Below, piece after piece: positions 52,965-62,911 of a stretch of DNA of 64,000 nucleotides. A model generated the notes under the pieces. The model did no database searches. It was not told the origin of the DNA and saw nothing but the letters and a program-made list of their open reading frames with translations. The position numbers and the translations under genes were made by a program. Source of the stretch: Anaerolineae bacterium. Its GTDB lineage: Bacteria; Chloroflexota; Anaerolineae; Aggregatilineales; UBA2796. The number at the start of each line of letters is the position of its first letter. Within the stretch, counting starts at the first letter, position 1. Location of the stretch: assembly GCA_025055255.1 (NCBI GenBank), contig JANWYI010000006.1:3361-67360 (forward strand), in the 5' to 3' direction.

Positions 52965-53387
52965 ATGCACATTCACACTGTGATTTATACTGATCACTTG
53001 CCTGAGGTCGAAACGTTCTATCGCCGCGCTTTTCCAACTGTGCCCTTTGACGCACAGGAAGGCATGTTCACTGTGCGCTGGGCATCCAACGGCTGGCTGC
53101 ACTTCGTGCGCGCCGATGAGACACATCCGCCTAGCCCTGTGGCACTGATACGCATCCACTTGCCACACACTGACCTTGAGCATGAGCGTCTGACCGCGCT
53201 TGGCATTGCCTGCGGCGCGTTGACTGTAGAGTCGTGGGGCAGATGGTACGGCAACAACGTTCGCTACTTCGAAGTAATCGATCCAACAGGCACGCGCCTG
53301 CACTTCTATGAGCCGCACTTCGGCGAGAAGCGCCAACTGATGACAACTGGCGACGGCACAGATACGCGCAAAGTCCATCACCACTGA
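52965..53387 (+). CDS. VOC-family (glyoxalase/bleomycin-resistance) protein
   Basis: A 140-residue vicinal-oxygen-chelate fold protein with two beta-alpha-beta-beta-beta halves. It starts MHIHTVIYTDHLPEVETFYRRAFP and ends VRYFEVIDPTGTRLHFYEP, the typical second-half strand with a metal-ligand-like Glu. Possible metal ligands are the His/Glu pairs in both halves, although the first-half ligand is not obvious. The function could be isomerase, dioxygenase or drug binding and cannot be decided. The ribosome site is weak. A peptide-binding-protein gene starts six bases later. Confidence 0.85.
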   Translation: MHIHTVIYTDHLPEVETFYRRAFPTVPFDAQEGMFTVRWASNGWLHFVRADETHPPSPVALIRIHLPHTDLEHERLTALGIACGALTVESWGRWYGNNVRYFEVIDPTGTRLHFYEPHFGEKRQLMTTGDGTDTRKVHHH

Positions 53388-53393
53388 GCCGAC

Positions 53394-55046
53394 ATGCAAT
53401 CAACAGTTAAACTGTTCCTCGTGCTGTGTCTCACTTGGACAGCGCTCTCGCCGAGTGCCTTGAGCGCAGCACAGAGCGCTACAGTGCGCGTCATATTGCC
53501 GCCTTTTGGGACGCTCGATCCTGTCGCGCTCTCGCCTGCTGACCAGACAGGACGCGATCTGGTCGAGAATCTTTTTGCAGGTCTGACGCGCTACGATCCG
53601 CTCACCAAACAGATCGTCCCGGCATTGGCTGAGTCATGGTCGGTCAGTCCTGACGGCTTGGAGTGGACGTTTAGGTTGCGGGACGCACAATGGGTGCGCG
53701 TCCAGAATGGAGTCGTTGTGCCTGTGCGCCCAATCGTAGCAGGTGACTTCGTCTTCGCTTTGCGCCGCGCTTGTGACGCACCGCCGCCGAATCCTGCTGC
53801 TAAGACAGTGTTTGTCATCAGCGGCTGCCGCAAAATTGCCACGACTAATCCGCTGTTGGTAGATGACCTGTTTATTGCACGTGAGCTGGGAGTGCGCGTT
53901 GTCAATCTGCGTACGTTAGCCTTGCGCCTTGAGTTTCCTGCGCCAATGTTGCCTTTCATGCTCGCCCTGCCAGAGTTTCGCCCTGTGCCACGCGAATCGG
54001 TCAGTTTAGCCGCTGAGAACAGCGACTGGGCTGTGCCGAGCGCAATGCTCTCCAGCGGCGCTTACGCACTGGCTGAGCGCGACGCGCAGAGCCTAACCTT
54101 GCTGCGCAATCCATTTTGGCATGATCGGACAGGCAACATAGAGCAAGTGACGGTCGCTTTTGCTCCGTCTGAGTCAGCTGCAGACCTTTTCATCTCGCAA
54201 AGTGCTGATTTCGCCCGCCTGAGCCGAGAGAGTGCGACACAACTTGCTATGAGCGCGCCTGAGTCGCTCATCAGTATGCCTAGCGCAGCTGTGATCCTGC
54301 TCGGCTTTGCCGCTGAGCGTCCAGTGACAATGCGAGAGGAGCTGAGACGCGCTTTGGCGCTCTCAATTGACCGTAACGCGCTCGCTCAGCAACTCAGTGG
54401 CACAGTGCCGACATGGCGGCTGACCACGCCTGCAGTCGCTGCAGTGGCGCTACAGTCTGAAGCAGGCATTTTCTCACCACAAGCAGCCAAAGCACAGCTG
54501 ATCGCAGCAGGCTATGCTGCTTGCCGCCTGCCTGAGCGCCTTGAACTGGTCATTGAAGATACGCCGCGCATGGAAGCCTTAGCGAACGCGCTCTTTGCGC
54601 AGTGGCAGGCAAATCTAGGCTGTAACGCCCAGAACTTCCGTTTGACCAAGCGCAGCACTGAAGTTGTGCGCCGCCTTGCCGATGGCACCTTCAGCACCAT
54701 TCGCACCACTGATCCAATTCGCCCGCATATGTGGCTGTTCACATGGTCGCCTGATTACTTGGATGTCACGGCGTGGACGGGCGACGGCGCGCATTGTCGC
54801 TACGGCTTTCTGAAGAGCTACGTGCCATGCGGCGAGGCAGATCAGTTAGTGAACGCGGCATTGCTGGAGAGCGACTTAGCGCGCCGCGCTGAGCTAGTCG
54901 AGCAGGCAGAGCGGCGCTACTTTGGTGAGAATGGCACTTTTCCTGTAGTGCCACTGCTGACTGAGCTGCGTTTCGCTGCACGCCGACCCAACTTGCAAGG
55001 CGTCAGCGCTGCAGCGCCGCTTTGGTTTGCGGCTTGGTCGCGTTAG
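53394..55046 (+). CDS. Family 5 extracellular solute-binding protein (oligopeptide type)
   Basis: A 550-residue exported binding protein of the OppA/DppA family. The signal peptide (VKLFLVLCLTWTALSPSALSAAQS) has no lipobox cysteine. The classic block DQTGRDLVENLFAGLTRYDPLTKQIVPALAESWSVSPDGLEWTF marks the family 5 N-terminus, and LRRALALSIDRNALAQQLSG the middle domain. It would deliver peptides or nickel-like ligands to an ABC importer, but no permease or ATPase lies next to it. The ATG comes six bases after the VOC stop, so the two are likely co-transcribed. Confidence 0.92.
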   Translation: MQSTVKLFLVLCLTWTALSPSALSAAQSATVRVILPPFGTLDPVALSPADQTGRDLVENLFAGLTRYDPLTKQIVPALAESWSVSPDGLEWTFRLRDAQWVRVQNGVVVPVRPIVAGDFVFALRRACDAPPPNPAAKTVFVISGCRKIATTNPLLVDDLFIARELGVRVVNLRTLALRLEFPAPMLPFMLALPEFRPVPRESVSLAAENSDWAVPSAMLSSGAYALAERDAQSLTLLRNPFWHDRTGNIEQVTVAFAPSESAADLFISQSADFARLSRESATQLAMSAPESLISMPSAAVILLGFAAERPVTMREELRRALALSIDRNALAQQLSGTVPTWRLTTPAVAAVALQSEAGIFSPQAAKAQLIAAGYAACRLPERLELVIEDTPRMEALANALFAQWQANLGCNAQNFRLTKRSTEVVRRLADGTFSTIRTTDPIRPHMWLFTWSPDYLDVTAWTGDGAHCRYGFLKSYVPCGEADQLVNAALLESDLARRAELVEQAERRYFGENGTFPVVPLLTELRFAARRPNLQGVSAAAPLWFAAWSR

Positions 55047-55110
55047 ACGTTACAAGCATACTCGAAATCTTGTAGAATCATGGGTAACGCTTCAATGAAA
55101 GGAGCTACCC

Positions 55111-56028
55111 GTGACCTTTCCGTCTTTCTACGATCCCGAAACAGTTGGACAAATTTACGAGCCTGATCTGCAGCGTGCCTACGCTGAAGGTGCTGCAGCC
55201 TTTCAAACGCCTGCCAGCAGCGACCAGCAGCGTGTCTTGCTCTGGCTGATTGATATGCAGAACGACTTCATCCTGCCTGCACCGCTCGGTCGTTTGCCCG
55301 TGCCAAATGCCGTGCAGGATGCACAGCGCACTATTGAATGGCTCTATCGCAACGTCCATCAAGTTACGCACATCGCTGCCTCGCTCGACACACACACGCC
55401 GTTTCAAATTTTCTATCCAACGTGGTGGAAAAATGCCAAAGGCGAGCGTCCTGCGCCGTACACTGTCATTAGTGCTGAGGACGTCGCTAAACAGATTTGG
55501 CTGCCCGATCTAGAGCCTGAGTGGTCAGCTTATTACGTAGAAGAGCTAGAAAAGGTCGGCAAGAAACAGCTGATGATCTGGCCTTTCCATTGCATGGAAG
55601 GCACAGCCGGACGCGCCCTGTTGCCTGCGCTCTCAGAGGCAATCATGTATCACAGCGGCGCACGCGCAGCACAGCCTACTTACCTGACCAAGGGCACAAT
55701 TCCGCACACTGAGTTCTACTCAGTGGTCGAGCCAGAGGTGAAATATCCGCGGCGTCCTGACGGAGGCTTAAACACAGCCTTTCTGGACATGATTGCCAGC
55801 TACGACCTAGTTTATGTGGCAGGTGAGGCACGCAGTCACTGCGTGCTGGCAACGCTAGACTCAACACTGCGCTACTTCGCCAATCAGCCTGAGGTGATCG
55901 CTAAGCTGCGCTTCTTGGACGACTGCACGTCCTCTATTCCTGGCTTTGAGCAGGCTACTGAAGAGCGACTGGGCGCAATGGCAGCGCAAGGGCTGCGTTT
56001 CGTGAACTCAACTGATCCAATCGGCTGA
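55111..56028 (+). CDS. Isochorismatase-fold cysteine hydrolase (nicotinamidase-like)
   Basis: A 305-residue hydrolase of the isochorismatase superfamily. The catalytic triad is visible: Asp in LIDMQNDFI, Lys in YLTKGTIPHTE, and Cys in GEARSHCVLATLDST. The protein is longer than the typical 200-residue nicotinamidase because of an N-terminal segment and an insert containing WPFHCMEGTAGRALLPAL. Substrates of the fold include nicotinamide, isochorismate and N-carbamoyl compounds; which one applies here is unknown. The start is GTG with a strong AAAGGAG six bases upstream. One of the few GGCC sites lies in its forced Trp-Pro codons. Confidence 0.88.
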   Translation: MTFPSFYDPETVGQIYEPDLQRAYAEGAAAFQTPASSDQQRVLLWLIDMQNDFILPAPLGRLPVPNAVQDAQRTIEWLYRNVHQVTHIAASLDTHTPFQIFYPTWWKNAKGERPAPYTVISAEDVAKQIWLPDLEPEWSAYYVEELEKVGKKQLMIWPFHCMEGTAGRALLPALSEAIMYHSGARAAQPTYLTKGTIPHTEFYSVVEPEVKYPRRPDGGLNTAFLDMIASYDLVYVAGEARSHCVLATLDSTLRYFANQPEVIAKLRFLDDCTSSIPGFEQATEERLGAMAAQGLRFVNSTDPIG

Positions 56029-56101
56029 GCCTCGCAACCTCTGAGCGTCAGCTGCGTAGTATACGATTAGACATATATCAATGCTGCAAAAGGTGGAGGC
56101 T

Positions 56102-56566
56102 ATGAGCAGTGGATTCAAGCACGATGAACATGGCTGGTACTACGCAGGTGACTGGCTCAAACCTGCACTTGGGATTTTCGTGTTTTTGGTGATCGTCAGT
56201 CTGGTCTTCAAGCTCGTCTTGTCGCTGCTCCCTGTTGTGATTGTTGGTGCGCTGATTCTCTTCAGCGTCAGGTTGCTTGGTCAGAATGGCTTAGAGCGAG
56301 AGCGCTGGGAAGCGTGGAGCGAGCGACTCGGCGAGCGCATCAAGCGCTGGGCAGAACAAGTTAGCCAGCGCGCTGAAGATTGGGCGAAGCAGTTTGAATA
56401 TCAAACAACAGGTCGCTCAAGGGCGCAGGAAAGCGCACGAGGGACTTTTGAGGAGCATCCGCGCAAGCGCAAGAACGACGAAGAGGTGCTGGAGATCGAA
56501 TACGAGGAAGTTTCCACAGTGCATGGCAAAGCGAAACGTCGCTCTGAAGATGTAGAATATCTCTAA
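56102..56566 (+). CDS. Small membrane protein with amphipathic coiled-coil tail
   Basis: A 154-residue protein with one or two hydrophobic segments at about 20-60 (ALGIFVFLVIVSLVFKLVLSLLPVVIVGALILFSV). A long charged helix at about 65-105 follows (ERWEAWSERLGERIKRWAEQVSQRAEDWAKQF), with Trp and Arg spaced as in an amphipathic or coiled-coil helix, then a Lys/Glu-rich disordered tail. The ATG at 56102 is preceded by GGTGGAGG; an ATG 21 bases earlier has no ribosome site. I do not recognise the family. It is followed by an intrinsic terminator. Confidence 0.75.
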   Translation: MSSGFKHDEHGWYYAGDWLKPALGIFVFLVIVSLVFKLVLSLLPVVIVGALILFSVRLLGQNGLERERWEAWSERLGERIKRWAEQVSQRAEDWAKQFEYQTTGRSRAQESARGTFEEHPRKRKNDEEVLEIEYEEVSTVHGKAKRRSEDVEYL

Positions 56567-56575
56567 GCAGCTAGG

Positions 56576-56606
56576 CACGCCTCTCAGCGGTGAGAGGCGT
56601 GTTTGT
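56576..56606 (+). terminator. Intrinsic terminator
   Basis: A perfect 11-bp stem CACGCCTCTCA / TGAGAGGCGTG with a GCGG tetraloop, then TTTGTT. It serves the small membrane protein gene and sits against the stop of the convergent FecR-like gene. Confidence 0.88.
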
Positions 56607-57596
56607 TCAGCGCACTGAGACTTCAGTCTGCCTACCTGTGAGAACGACGGCTTCTATGCGCTGTTCAGGTGTGTTACCGCGCCGCACGAAGAACGTCCAC
56701 GTGCCCGGCGCAGCGATCACGGGTTCATCCAGCACGATCTGCCATGCGTTCTCGCTCTCTGCTACGCGCAGGACAATTTGATTGCTGAGCGAGGCAGTTA
56801 CGTTCTGAGTGGAGAGGCGGAAGACGACCTCGCCAAAAGTGAAAGCTAATGTGACGGGCTGCTCAGCGGATAGGCGCAGACCTTCAACAATGTAAGGAAT
56901 AGCCGTCTGAGCAACGACGCGGTAAGTCTCCGATGGCACGCTGACGACTTGCCCAGTGGTAAACCTGAAAGTGATGCCTTGCGAGTCAGTCAAGTGAAGC
57001 GGCAAAGCGAGCGGCGTGCCATCTAAACGATAGGCAGCAGCGCGCAAAACCGCCCACTCAGTTTGTGCTGCGCGCCCATCAGCAGTTAGTTGCACACCTT
57101 GCCGCGCTTGGAGCATTAGAGCCTCAGCATTGTTCGGCTGCACGCGCGCACTTCCTTCCGTGACGCCGAAGAGCAAGTCGCCGTTCGGCAAGCCATAGGC
57201 AACGAAAGCACCTTCGCCTGTCATCTCCACGCTACCGCCGACTGCCAGCAAGCTGAAGCGATAGGCGATGCCTCTGGGCTGTAAGCGACCATTGGCTTGC
57301 CCTTCGAAGAGCGCCACAGCCACTTGCCAGCCGTTGATCGGCGAGGCGTGATGTCGCCTGAGCGCTAGGCGCGTGCCATTGCTCAGATCGAGCTGAGCGT
57401 GAGCAAGGTGTAGCCTTGCTGCATCGCCGAGCGTGAGCGACGTGCCGTCAGGCGGCACGCGCTCCTGCCGATCAGAATCAGAATAGACCAGCACAGCAGC
57501 AGGCGGCTGCGTCTCTGCCGAGATGAGGCTGCCGAGTCCGATGCCTGCCAATGCAAACAACGCCAAGATCACCGTGAGAATTACGCGCCGAATCAC
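56607..57596 (-). CDS. Exported FecR-like protein in the dnaG-sigA operon
   Basis: A 329-residue protein with an N-terminal membrane segment ([20 protein letters not shown]). The extracytoplasmic part has a FecR-like beta-roll pattern: [34 protein letters not shown] and then [20 protein letters not shown]. FecR domains transmit signals to sigma factors in other systems, but here the typical anti-sigma N-terminal segment is lacking. The start overlaps the stop of the primary sigma factor gene by four bases, so it is co-translated with sigA. The link to the sigma factor may only be genomic. The last third resembles an immunoglobulin-like domain. Confidence 0.75.
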   Translation of the reverse strand: MIRRVILTVILALFALAGIGLGSLISAETQPPAAVLVYSDSDRQERVPPDGTSLTLGDAARLHLAHAQLDLSNGTRLALRRHHASPINGWQVAVALFEGQANGRLQPRGIAYRFSLLAVGGSVEMTGEGAFVAYGLPNGDLLFGVTEGSARVQPNNAEALMLQARQGVQLTADGRAAQTEWAVLRAAAYRLDGTPLALPLHLTDSQGITFRFTTGQVVSVPSETYRVVAQTAIPYIVEGLRLSAEQPVTLAFTFGEVVFRLSTQNVTASLSNQIVLRVAESENAWQIVLDEPVIAAPGTWTFFVRRGNTPEQRIEAVVLTGRQTEVSVR

Positions 57597-59257
57597 AGGT
57601 AGTCCCTCAGATGACGACTGCGCGTCGGATGACGCAGCTTGCGCAGCGCTTTTGCCTCGATTTGGCGAATACGTTCGCGCGTCACGCCAAAATGCTTACC
57701 GACCTCTTCCAGAGTATGCTCCTGACCATCTTGCAAGCCGAAGCGCATAATCAACACCTCGCGCTCACGCTCGTTCAGCACGGCGAGTGCGCTGCGCACT
57801 TGCTCCTTCAGCAATTGGCGCGCTGCGGCGTCTACAGGCCCAATAACCTTGTCGTCCTCGATGAAATCGCCCAGAAAGCTAGAATCCTCCTCGCCAACGG
57901 GCATTTCAAGTGACATCGGCTCTTGGGCGAGGCGCTGAATGCGGCGGACCTTAGCAGCAGCACGCCGCAGCTTACGGCTCAGAGCATGGTCGAGCTTCTC
58001 GCCTGACTCTAGCGCAGCGCGAATCTGTCGTGTGTCTTCTGCTGAGAGGAAATTCATTTCTAAGGCAAGCTGCTCAGCCGTTGGCTCAGTGCCGAGCTGC
58101 TGCACTAACTCACGGTAAATGCGCGTAAGACGGTTGAGCGTCTCAGACATGTGGACAGGAATGCGAATGGTGCGCCCTTGATCAGCAATAGCGCGGCTGA
58201 TTGCCTGCCTGATCCACCAAGTAGCATAGGTGCTGAACTTGAAGCCTTTGGTGTGGTCGAACTTTTCGACAGCGCGCAACAAGCCGATGTTGCCTTCCTG
58301 AATCAGGTCGAGGAAGCTAATACCACGCATCATGTAGCGCTTTGCTACGCTGACGACAAGACGCAGGTTAGCGCGCGTGAGCGCCTCAGCAGCTGCATTG
58401 GCACGCTGACGCACGCCGTCATAGTAGTTTGCCAGAGCTTGGTCATCGCATAACTGAGTGAGCCATGCCTCAAAGTCGGCGCGTGGCGGCAGGGTGTTGT
58501 GTTGACGGACATACTCACTAAACACAGGCTCAAGGCAGTTTGGAATCAGGTACAGCCCTTGAAAGACTTCAAAAAGATGGCGTGCCAGCAACGTCCATGT
58601 CTCATCGCGTCCCCAGTCGCCTTGCTCAAGGTAAGTACGGATGTAAGACGGCTTAGATGGATCGAGTGGCTCGCATAGGCGGCGTGCCTCGCTCAGGAAT
58701 GCTGAGAGATCGGGCATGGCGAGGCTGTAATCAGCAGCCTTTGACCGTACGCTCTCCCAAAATTGGAGCATGTCATCGTACAAAATCTGAAGCGCCTCAC
58801 GATAGCTACGCTGATCGCCTGTCTGAGTGTTTGTGCAAGCGGCGCGTAATAACGAGAGCGCTGCCATCTGTGAAGAGAGCCATGTCTCGCTATTTGGATC
58901 AAGTAGCGGCACTTGCCCGATCTCTTTCAGATACATGCGCACGGGATCATCAGCAGCAAGCGCGCTACTTAGCTGCACGTCATCCAGGTCAGTTTCGTCG
59001 AGATAATCTAGCTCTTCCTCATCAGAGTCTCGGAAAGTGACAGGTACTTGATATTCAGAGAGGCTGTTGACATCAATGCCAATCTCGCCGAGCTCTTCTT
59101 GCACTGAGCGCGGTGACTCATCCAGCTCATACAGATAGGCAAAATCCGTCTCAGTGTCAGGCAGCATAGCATCTGCGCTGAGATCGTCGGCTGTGTAGCG
59201 ACTTGACTCTCCAGAATAGCTCGTTGTGCGTTGTTTTCGGCTTGTTCGCTTTGCCAT
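57593..59257 (-). CDS. sigA: Primary RNA polymerase sigma factor RpoD/SigA
   Basis: A 554-residue sigma-70 family housekeeping factor. Region 1.2 ([17 protein letters not shown]) lies near residue 80. Regions 2.1-2.4 include [20 protein letters not shown] and the promoter-melting block [14 protein letters not shown]. Region 3 follows. Region 4 has [19 protein letters not shown] and the -35-binding helix [17 protein letters not shown] near the C-terminus. The long acidic N-terminal segment takes the place of region 1.1. It lies 15 bases after dnaG, and a membrane FecR-like gene overlaps its stop. The consensus -35 and -10 hexamers seen in this window fit recognition by this factor. Confidence 0.97.
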   Translation of the reverse strand: MAKRTSRKQRTTSYSGESSRYTADDLSADAMLPDTETDFAYLYELDESPRSVQEELGEIGIDVNSLSEYQVPVTFRDSDEEELDYLDETDLDDVQLSSALAADDPVRMYLKEIGQVPLLDPNSETWLSSQMAALSLLRAACTNTQTGDQRSYREALQILYDDMLQFWESVRSKAADYSLAMPDLSAFLSEARRLCEPLDPSKPSYIRTYLEQGDWGRDETWTLLARHLFEVFQGLYLIPNCLEPVFSEYVRQHNTLPPRADFEAWLTQLCDDQALANYYDGVRQRANAAAEALTRANLRLVVSVAKRYMMRGISFLDLIQEGNIGLLRAVEKFDHTKGFKFSTYATWWIRQAISRAIADQGRTIRIPVHMSETLNRLTRIYRELVQQLGTEPTAEQLALEMNFLSAEDTRQIRAALESGEKLDHALSRKLRRAAAKVRRIQRLAQEPMSLEMPVGEEDSSFLGDFIEDDKVIGPVDAAARQLLKEQVRSALAVLNEREREVLIMRFGLQDGQEHTLEEVGKHFGVTRERIRQIEAKALRKLRHPTRSRHLRDYL

Positions 59258-59272
59258 ACTCAGACGCTCACC

Positions 59273-61321
59273 TCACGAGAATGACTGACTGTTTAAGATC
59301 GGTTGGGCATGCATAGCTTGGCTGAGAGCGCGAATGGCATGTAGATAGACCGTGCTGAGCCGCAAATAGTCTCTCAAACGCACTTCGTCTGCCTCTTGCA
59401 TTAGATGGCTCAACTCAGCGCTCTCACGGCGCAGCCGTGCTAGGCGCAGCAAAAGCACGTGATGCAGAAGCGCAGTGCGATGACGAACTGTATCAGAGTG
59501 CAGTGAAACTTGCTCTCTCAACGTCGCTACATCTTTACTTAACGCACGCGGATACAGCTCAGTTGCACTCCGCAAGCGCTGTTCGTAGGCTTCTAGATGC
59601 GCCACTAACAACTGCTCAAGCACAGGTTGCAGCTCAGCAGGCAAGTGCGCTTCAAGGTAAGCAAGCCAATCTTCCTCGTACTGAGCGCGCGCGCGCACGA
59701 AGACCTCAAAAATGGCGCGCAAATCGGGACGTGTGAAATCAGCGGCACATAACGGCTGCAGAGCTGACTCAGCGGCTGCATTTTCGTTGATCAATTGGCG
59801 GAAAACGCGCTGTACGTCCGCTAACAAGTTTGGATGCTGCAACAAAGCAGCCAAGCAATACTCTTGGAGTGCCTCGCCGTGCGCTGTGAGCGTTAGTGCC
59901 GCTTGACCTGTGTTCGGTTGAGCAGGCGCGCTCGGCTTGCCGTCAGCTGCAGGACGATCTATGCGCTTCAGGCGCTGCTGTTGCGCCGCCCACTCTAAAA
60001 GCGCCTTGCCGCTGCCCAAGCGCAGCTTGTACGCTAAGTGCTGCACGTTTGCCTGCTGCTGCAGATTGTTTTCAGTCGCCATGAGCAGCGGCAACAGCTC
60101 ACGGGCGACTTTTTCACGCTCAGCTAGTGTAGCATTAGCAGGTAAACGGGCTGCTGCCGTGTTGATCACATACTCTGCCACGCCTTGCGCCTCAGCAACC
60201 AAGTTGCGCCATGCTTGCGGATCATCGCGGATCAAATCATCGGGGTCTTTGCCGACTGGCAAAGTGACCACTTGTAATTCAAGGTTCAAGCGGCTCGATT
60301 CGCGCAGCGCGCCGTTTGGGTCAACAAAGACGCGCTCAACTGAAGCCGCTTGACGCGCCGCCTCAAGACCGCGCAGGGTTGCGCGTGCGCCTGCTTCATC
60401 AGCGTCAAGAGCGAGGATCAAGCGGCGCGCAAAGCGGCTCAGCGTCTTGAGTTGCGCTTGAGTCAGCGCCGTGCCCATCTGCGCAACCACATTGGTGAAG
60501 CCGTGCTGGTGCGCTTGGATAGCATCCATGTAGCCTTCCACGATCACGGCTGTCTCGCTCTCGCGAATGCTACGGCGCGCATGGTGCAAGGCAAACAAGA
60601 CGGCGCTCTTATCGAAGAGTGGTGTCTGCGGCGAGTTGAGATATTTCGGTTGCGCCTCAGGTTTGAGTGCGCGCGCGCCGAAGCCAATCACTTGACCGCG
60701 CTCATCACAAATCGGGATCATCAGTCTATCGCGGAAGCGGTCGTAGACACGCTCAGAGTCGTCATGGCGCGTTAAAATGCCCGCTTCCAGCATATCTCGC
60801 TCAGTGTAGCCGATCTGCTTCAGGCGATCTAGCACTGTGCTCCAGCTATCAGGCGCGTAGCCAATCTGAAACTGGACAAGCGTTGCCTCGCTTAAGCCGC
60901 GCCGCGCTACATAGGCGCGCGCTTCAGCTGCATCGGGCGCGTTCAGCAAGCGCTGATGGTAAAAACGCGCTACTTCGTTGAGCAGGCTGCGCAATTTGTC
61001 GAGATGAGCCTCGCGTTGGCGTTGTTCAGGTGTGCGCGGCTGCAGCTGGACACCTGCTTTTTCCGCTAAGATGCGCAGCGCCTCAGCAAAATCCACGTTT
61101 TCGCGGCGCTGCACAAAGGTGAAAATATCGCCACCTGTGCTGCAGGCGCCAAAGCAATGCCACGTTTGGGTCTCAGGAAAGACGACAAAAGAAGGCGTTT
61201 TTTCGCTGTGGAACGGACAGCACGCAGTGAAGTAGCGTCCTGCTTTGCGCAGCGGGACGCCACTCTGCGAAATGTATTGCACCAGATCGAGTTTTGCTCG
61301 AATCTCTTGGGTGATGGACAA
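59273..61321 (-). CDS. dnaG: DNA primase
   Basis: A 682-residue primase that makes RNA primers for replication. The N-terminal zinc-binding module CCPFHSEKTPSF...WHCFGACSTGGD carries Cys/His ligands with an extra residue between the last two cysteines, as in some Chloroflexota. The Toprim core has AVIVEGYMDAIQ and LILALDADEAG. The C-terminal helicase-interaction domain is present. Translation starts at TTG (61321), supported by a strong GGAGG seven bases upstream; no ATG gives the conserved N-terminus. A consensus promoter lies about 30 bases upstream. The sigA gene follows after 15 bases, forming the macromolecular-synthesis pair without rpsU. Confidence 0.96.
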   Translation of the reverse strand: MSITQEIRAKLDLVQYISQSGVPLRKAGRYFTACCPFHSEKTPSFVVFPETQTWHCFGACSTGGDIFTFVQRRENVDFAEALRILAEKAGVQLQPRTPEQRQREAHLDKLRSLLNEVARFYHQRLLNAPDAAEARAYVARRGLSEATLVQFQIGYAPDSWSTVLDRLKQIGYTERDMLEAGILTRHDDSERVYDRFRDRLMIPICDERGQVIGFGARALKPEAQPKYLNSPQTPLFDKSAVLFALHHARRSIRESETAVIVEGYMDAIQAHQHGFTNVVAQMGTALTQAQLKTLSRFARRLILALDADEAGARATLRGLEAARQAASVERVFVDPNGALRESSRLNLELQVVTLPVGKDPDDLIRDDPQAWRNLVAEAQGVAEYVINTAAARLPANATLAEREKVARELLPLLMATENNLQQQANVQHLAYKLRLGSGKALLEWAAQQQRLKRIDRPAADGKPSAPAQPNTGQAALTLTAHGEALQEYCLAALLQHPNLLADVQRVFRQLINENAAAESALQPLCAADFTRPDLRAIFEVFVRARAQYEEDWLAYLEAHLPAELQPVLEQLLVAHLEAYEQRLRSATELYPRALSKDVATLREQVSLHSDTVRHRTALLHHVLLLRLARLRRESAELSHLMQEADEVRLRDYLRLSTVYLHAIRALSQAMHAQPILNSQSFS

Positions 61322-61348
61322 CGTGCCGCCTCCGCTGAACGCTTTTGA

Positions 61349-61377
61349 ATTATAACGACAGCAAAAGGGCTAAGCAA
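61349..61377 (-). promoter_or_regulatory. Promoter of the dnaG-sigA operon
   Basis: On the minus strand TTGCTT (61377-61372), a 17-base spacer and TATAAT (61354-61349). The leader to the TTG start is about 25 bases. Confidence 0.8.
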
Positions 61378-61742
61378 GGCGTTTATTACCGTACTAAGTT
61401 TTCTGGATAGCACATTTCGCAAGGATCAAACAGCGGAGCAATGGTCACTGGCAAGTTTTGAGTGCATTCCTTGAGGCTTGTCCTTAGACCATTAGTTCTG
61501 GCAAGGACAGTGCTGCGCCTGTTTGAGTTCCGCTCAAAAGAACGATTTTTCAGCAATGACATCAAATAAAGTGCTTTTTCGGAGCTTAGAAGTCCCTAAA
61601 GACTGCTTATCAGCTGCACAAATATGTGTCATGCTTAGACAAAGCTGCTACAATATGAAAAAGCGCCACACAGTTTGTCAAATTGAGCGCAGCGGCTTGT
61701 CAAAGCACATGAGTCGCCGCTCTAGAGATAGGACAGATGGAT
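61378..61742. other. Intergenic region upstream of dnaG and the GT4 gene
   Basis: About 365 bases of AT-richer sequence between the dnaG promoter and the next plus-strand gene. It holds an extended -10 element (TGC-TACAAT, 61649-61654) for the glycosyltransferase, with a weak -35-like GTGTCA 17 bases before it. A frame from 61523 of 84 codons crosses the start of the glycosyltransferase and has unlikely codon use. I see no RNA gene or repeat. Confidence 0.5.
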
Positions 61743-62840
61743 ATGCGAATCGTTGTCATTACGTCTTGGGCGACTGATGTCATCAGCGGCAGTGGCACAG
61801 CTGTCTTTTTCAATGCGTTTCTAGCAGGGCTGCGCCAGCGCGGCTACACAGTTGAGGTGATTGCGCCAAACTTTGACACGAGCGATTATATCGAGGCGAC
61901 GCTCAAGCGCTTCCAGTTCAACACAGAGCTGCGCACTGATCCACGCCTGCGCAACGCTGATGTGATCATTGGCTTTGACTACGACGGCTACGGTCTCGAT
62001 CCTGCGCAACGTCCGCCGCTGATCGCCTCTGCTCATGCAATCTTTGGCGACCTTTGCCGCTGGGAACGTGAGCCGATCCGCACAGTGGTCTATGCGCAGG
62101 CATTTTTTGACCGCCTGAACATGCAGCAAGCTGACTTGGTGACGGCAGGTAGTCAGTACGCCAAAGAGCGGATTGTGGCGCTTTACGGCGTGCCAGCGGA
62201 GAAAGTGCAAGTTATTCCGCACGGCATGCTCACACCAAATTGGTTGCCGCTCGTAGATGCTGAGCCACGCCAAGCTAATGATCATCCAATCGTGCTGGCA
62301 GTCGGCAAGTTTTACCCACGCAAGCGAGTAGATGTGCTGCTGCGTGCTGTGCCGCTGCTGGTTGAGGAGTTTCCAGACCTAGAGGTGCGGATTGTCGGCA
62401 ACGGCTTGGAGTGGGACGTGCTGCATGCGCTCGCTGATGAGCTGAAGATTAACGCTCATGTGACGTGGCTCTCACACATTGCTGATGACGCCGCTTTTGC
62501 TCGTGAGTGGCGACAAGCCGATGTCTTCTGTCATCCAAGCTGTCAGGAAAGTTTTGGCTACGTTTACCTTGAAGCGATGACGCTTGGTAAGCCAATTGTG
62601 GCAGCAAATGCCAGTGCAGCACCTGAAGTTGTCGGCGAGGCAGGTCTGTTAGTCGAGCCCGAAAACCCTGCAGCACTGGCAGAAGGCATTAGGCGACTCT
62701 TGCGCGATGAGTCTTTGCGCGCCGAGTGCAGCCGTCGTGGGCGCGCACGTGCGGCACAATTCAGCGTAGCGCGCATGATTGACGGCTATGAAGCAGCAAT
62801 TCAGCGTGTTCTTGCACCAGTTCCAGTGGTTGTGCGCTGA
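61743..62840 (+). CDS. GT4 family glycosyltransferase
   Basis: A 365-residue GT-B retaining glycosyltransferase. The acceptor domain starts MRIVVITSWATDVISGSGTAVF. The nucleotide-sugar domain contains VLAVGKFYPRKRVDVLL, VRIVGNGLEWDVL, and FCHPSCQESFGYVYLEAMTLG with the two donor-binding glutamates of the EX7E motif. It has no signal peptide. Donor and acceptor are unknown, and it belongs to a general capsule/glycolipid group, diverged from the GT4 gene at 26.3 kb. ATG at 61743 is preferred (AGGA nine bases upstream) to ATG at 61737, which has AGGA only three bases away. It is monocistronic. Confidence 0.9.
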   Translation: MRIVVITSWATDVISGSGTAVFFNAFLAGLRQRGYTVEVIAPNFDTSDYIEATLKRFQFNTELRTDPRLRNADVIIGFDYDGYGLDPAQRPPLIASAHAIFGDLCRWEREPIRTVVYAQAFFDRLNMQQADLVTAGSQYAKERIVALYGVPAEKVQVIPHGMLTPNWLPLVDAEPRQANDHPIVLAVGKFYPRKRVDVLLRAVPLLVEEFPDLEVRIVGNGLEWDVLHALADELKINAHVTWLSHIADDAAFAREWRQADVFCHPSCQESFGYVYLEAMTLGKPIVAANASAAPEVVGEAGLLVEPENPAALAEGIRRLLRDESLRAECSRRGRARAAQFSVARMIDGYEAAIQRVLAPVPVVVR

Positions 62841-62875
62841 CATATTTTCGCGCTGTGCCTCACGCTCGTGTTAAA

Positions 62876-62898
62876 CGGGTAGCTCTTGGAGCTACCCG
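62876..62898 (-). terminator. Hairpin between convergent genes
   Basis: A perfect 10-bp stem CGGGTAGCTC / GAGCTACCCG with a three-base loop. The minus strand continues TTTAAC, so it probably terminates the SH3-like gene; the plus strand has no T-tract after it. Confidence 0.6.
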
Positions 62899-62911
62899 CC
62901 TCTGTTGCAGA

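Noticed and set aside
61523-61777. An 84-codon frame before the GT4 glycosyltransferase
   Set aside because: Codon use differs from neighbours, it crosses the true start of the next gene and has no ribosome site.
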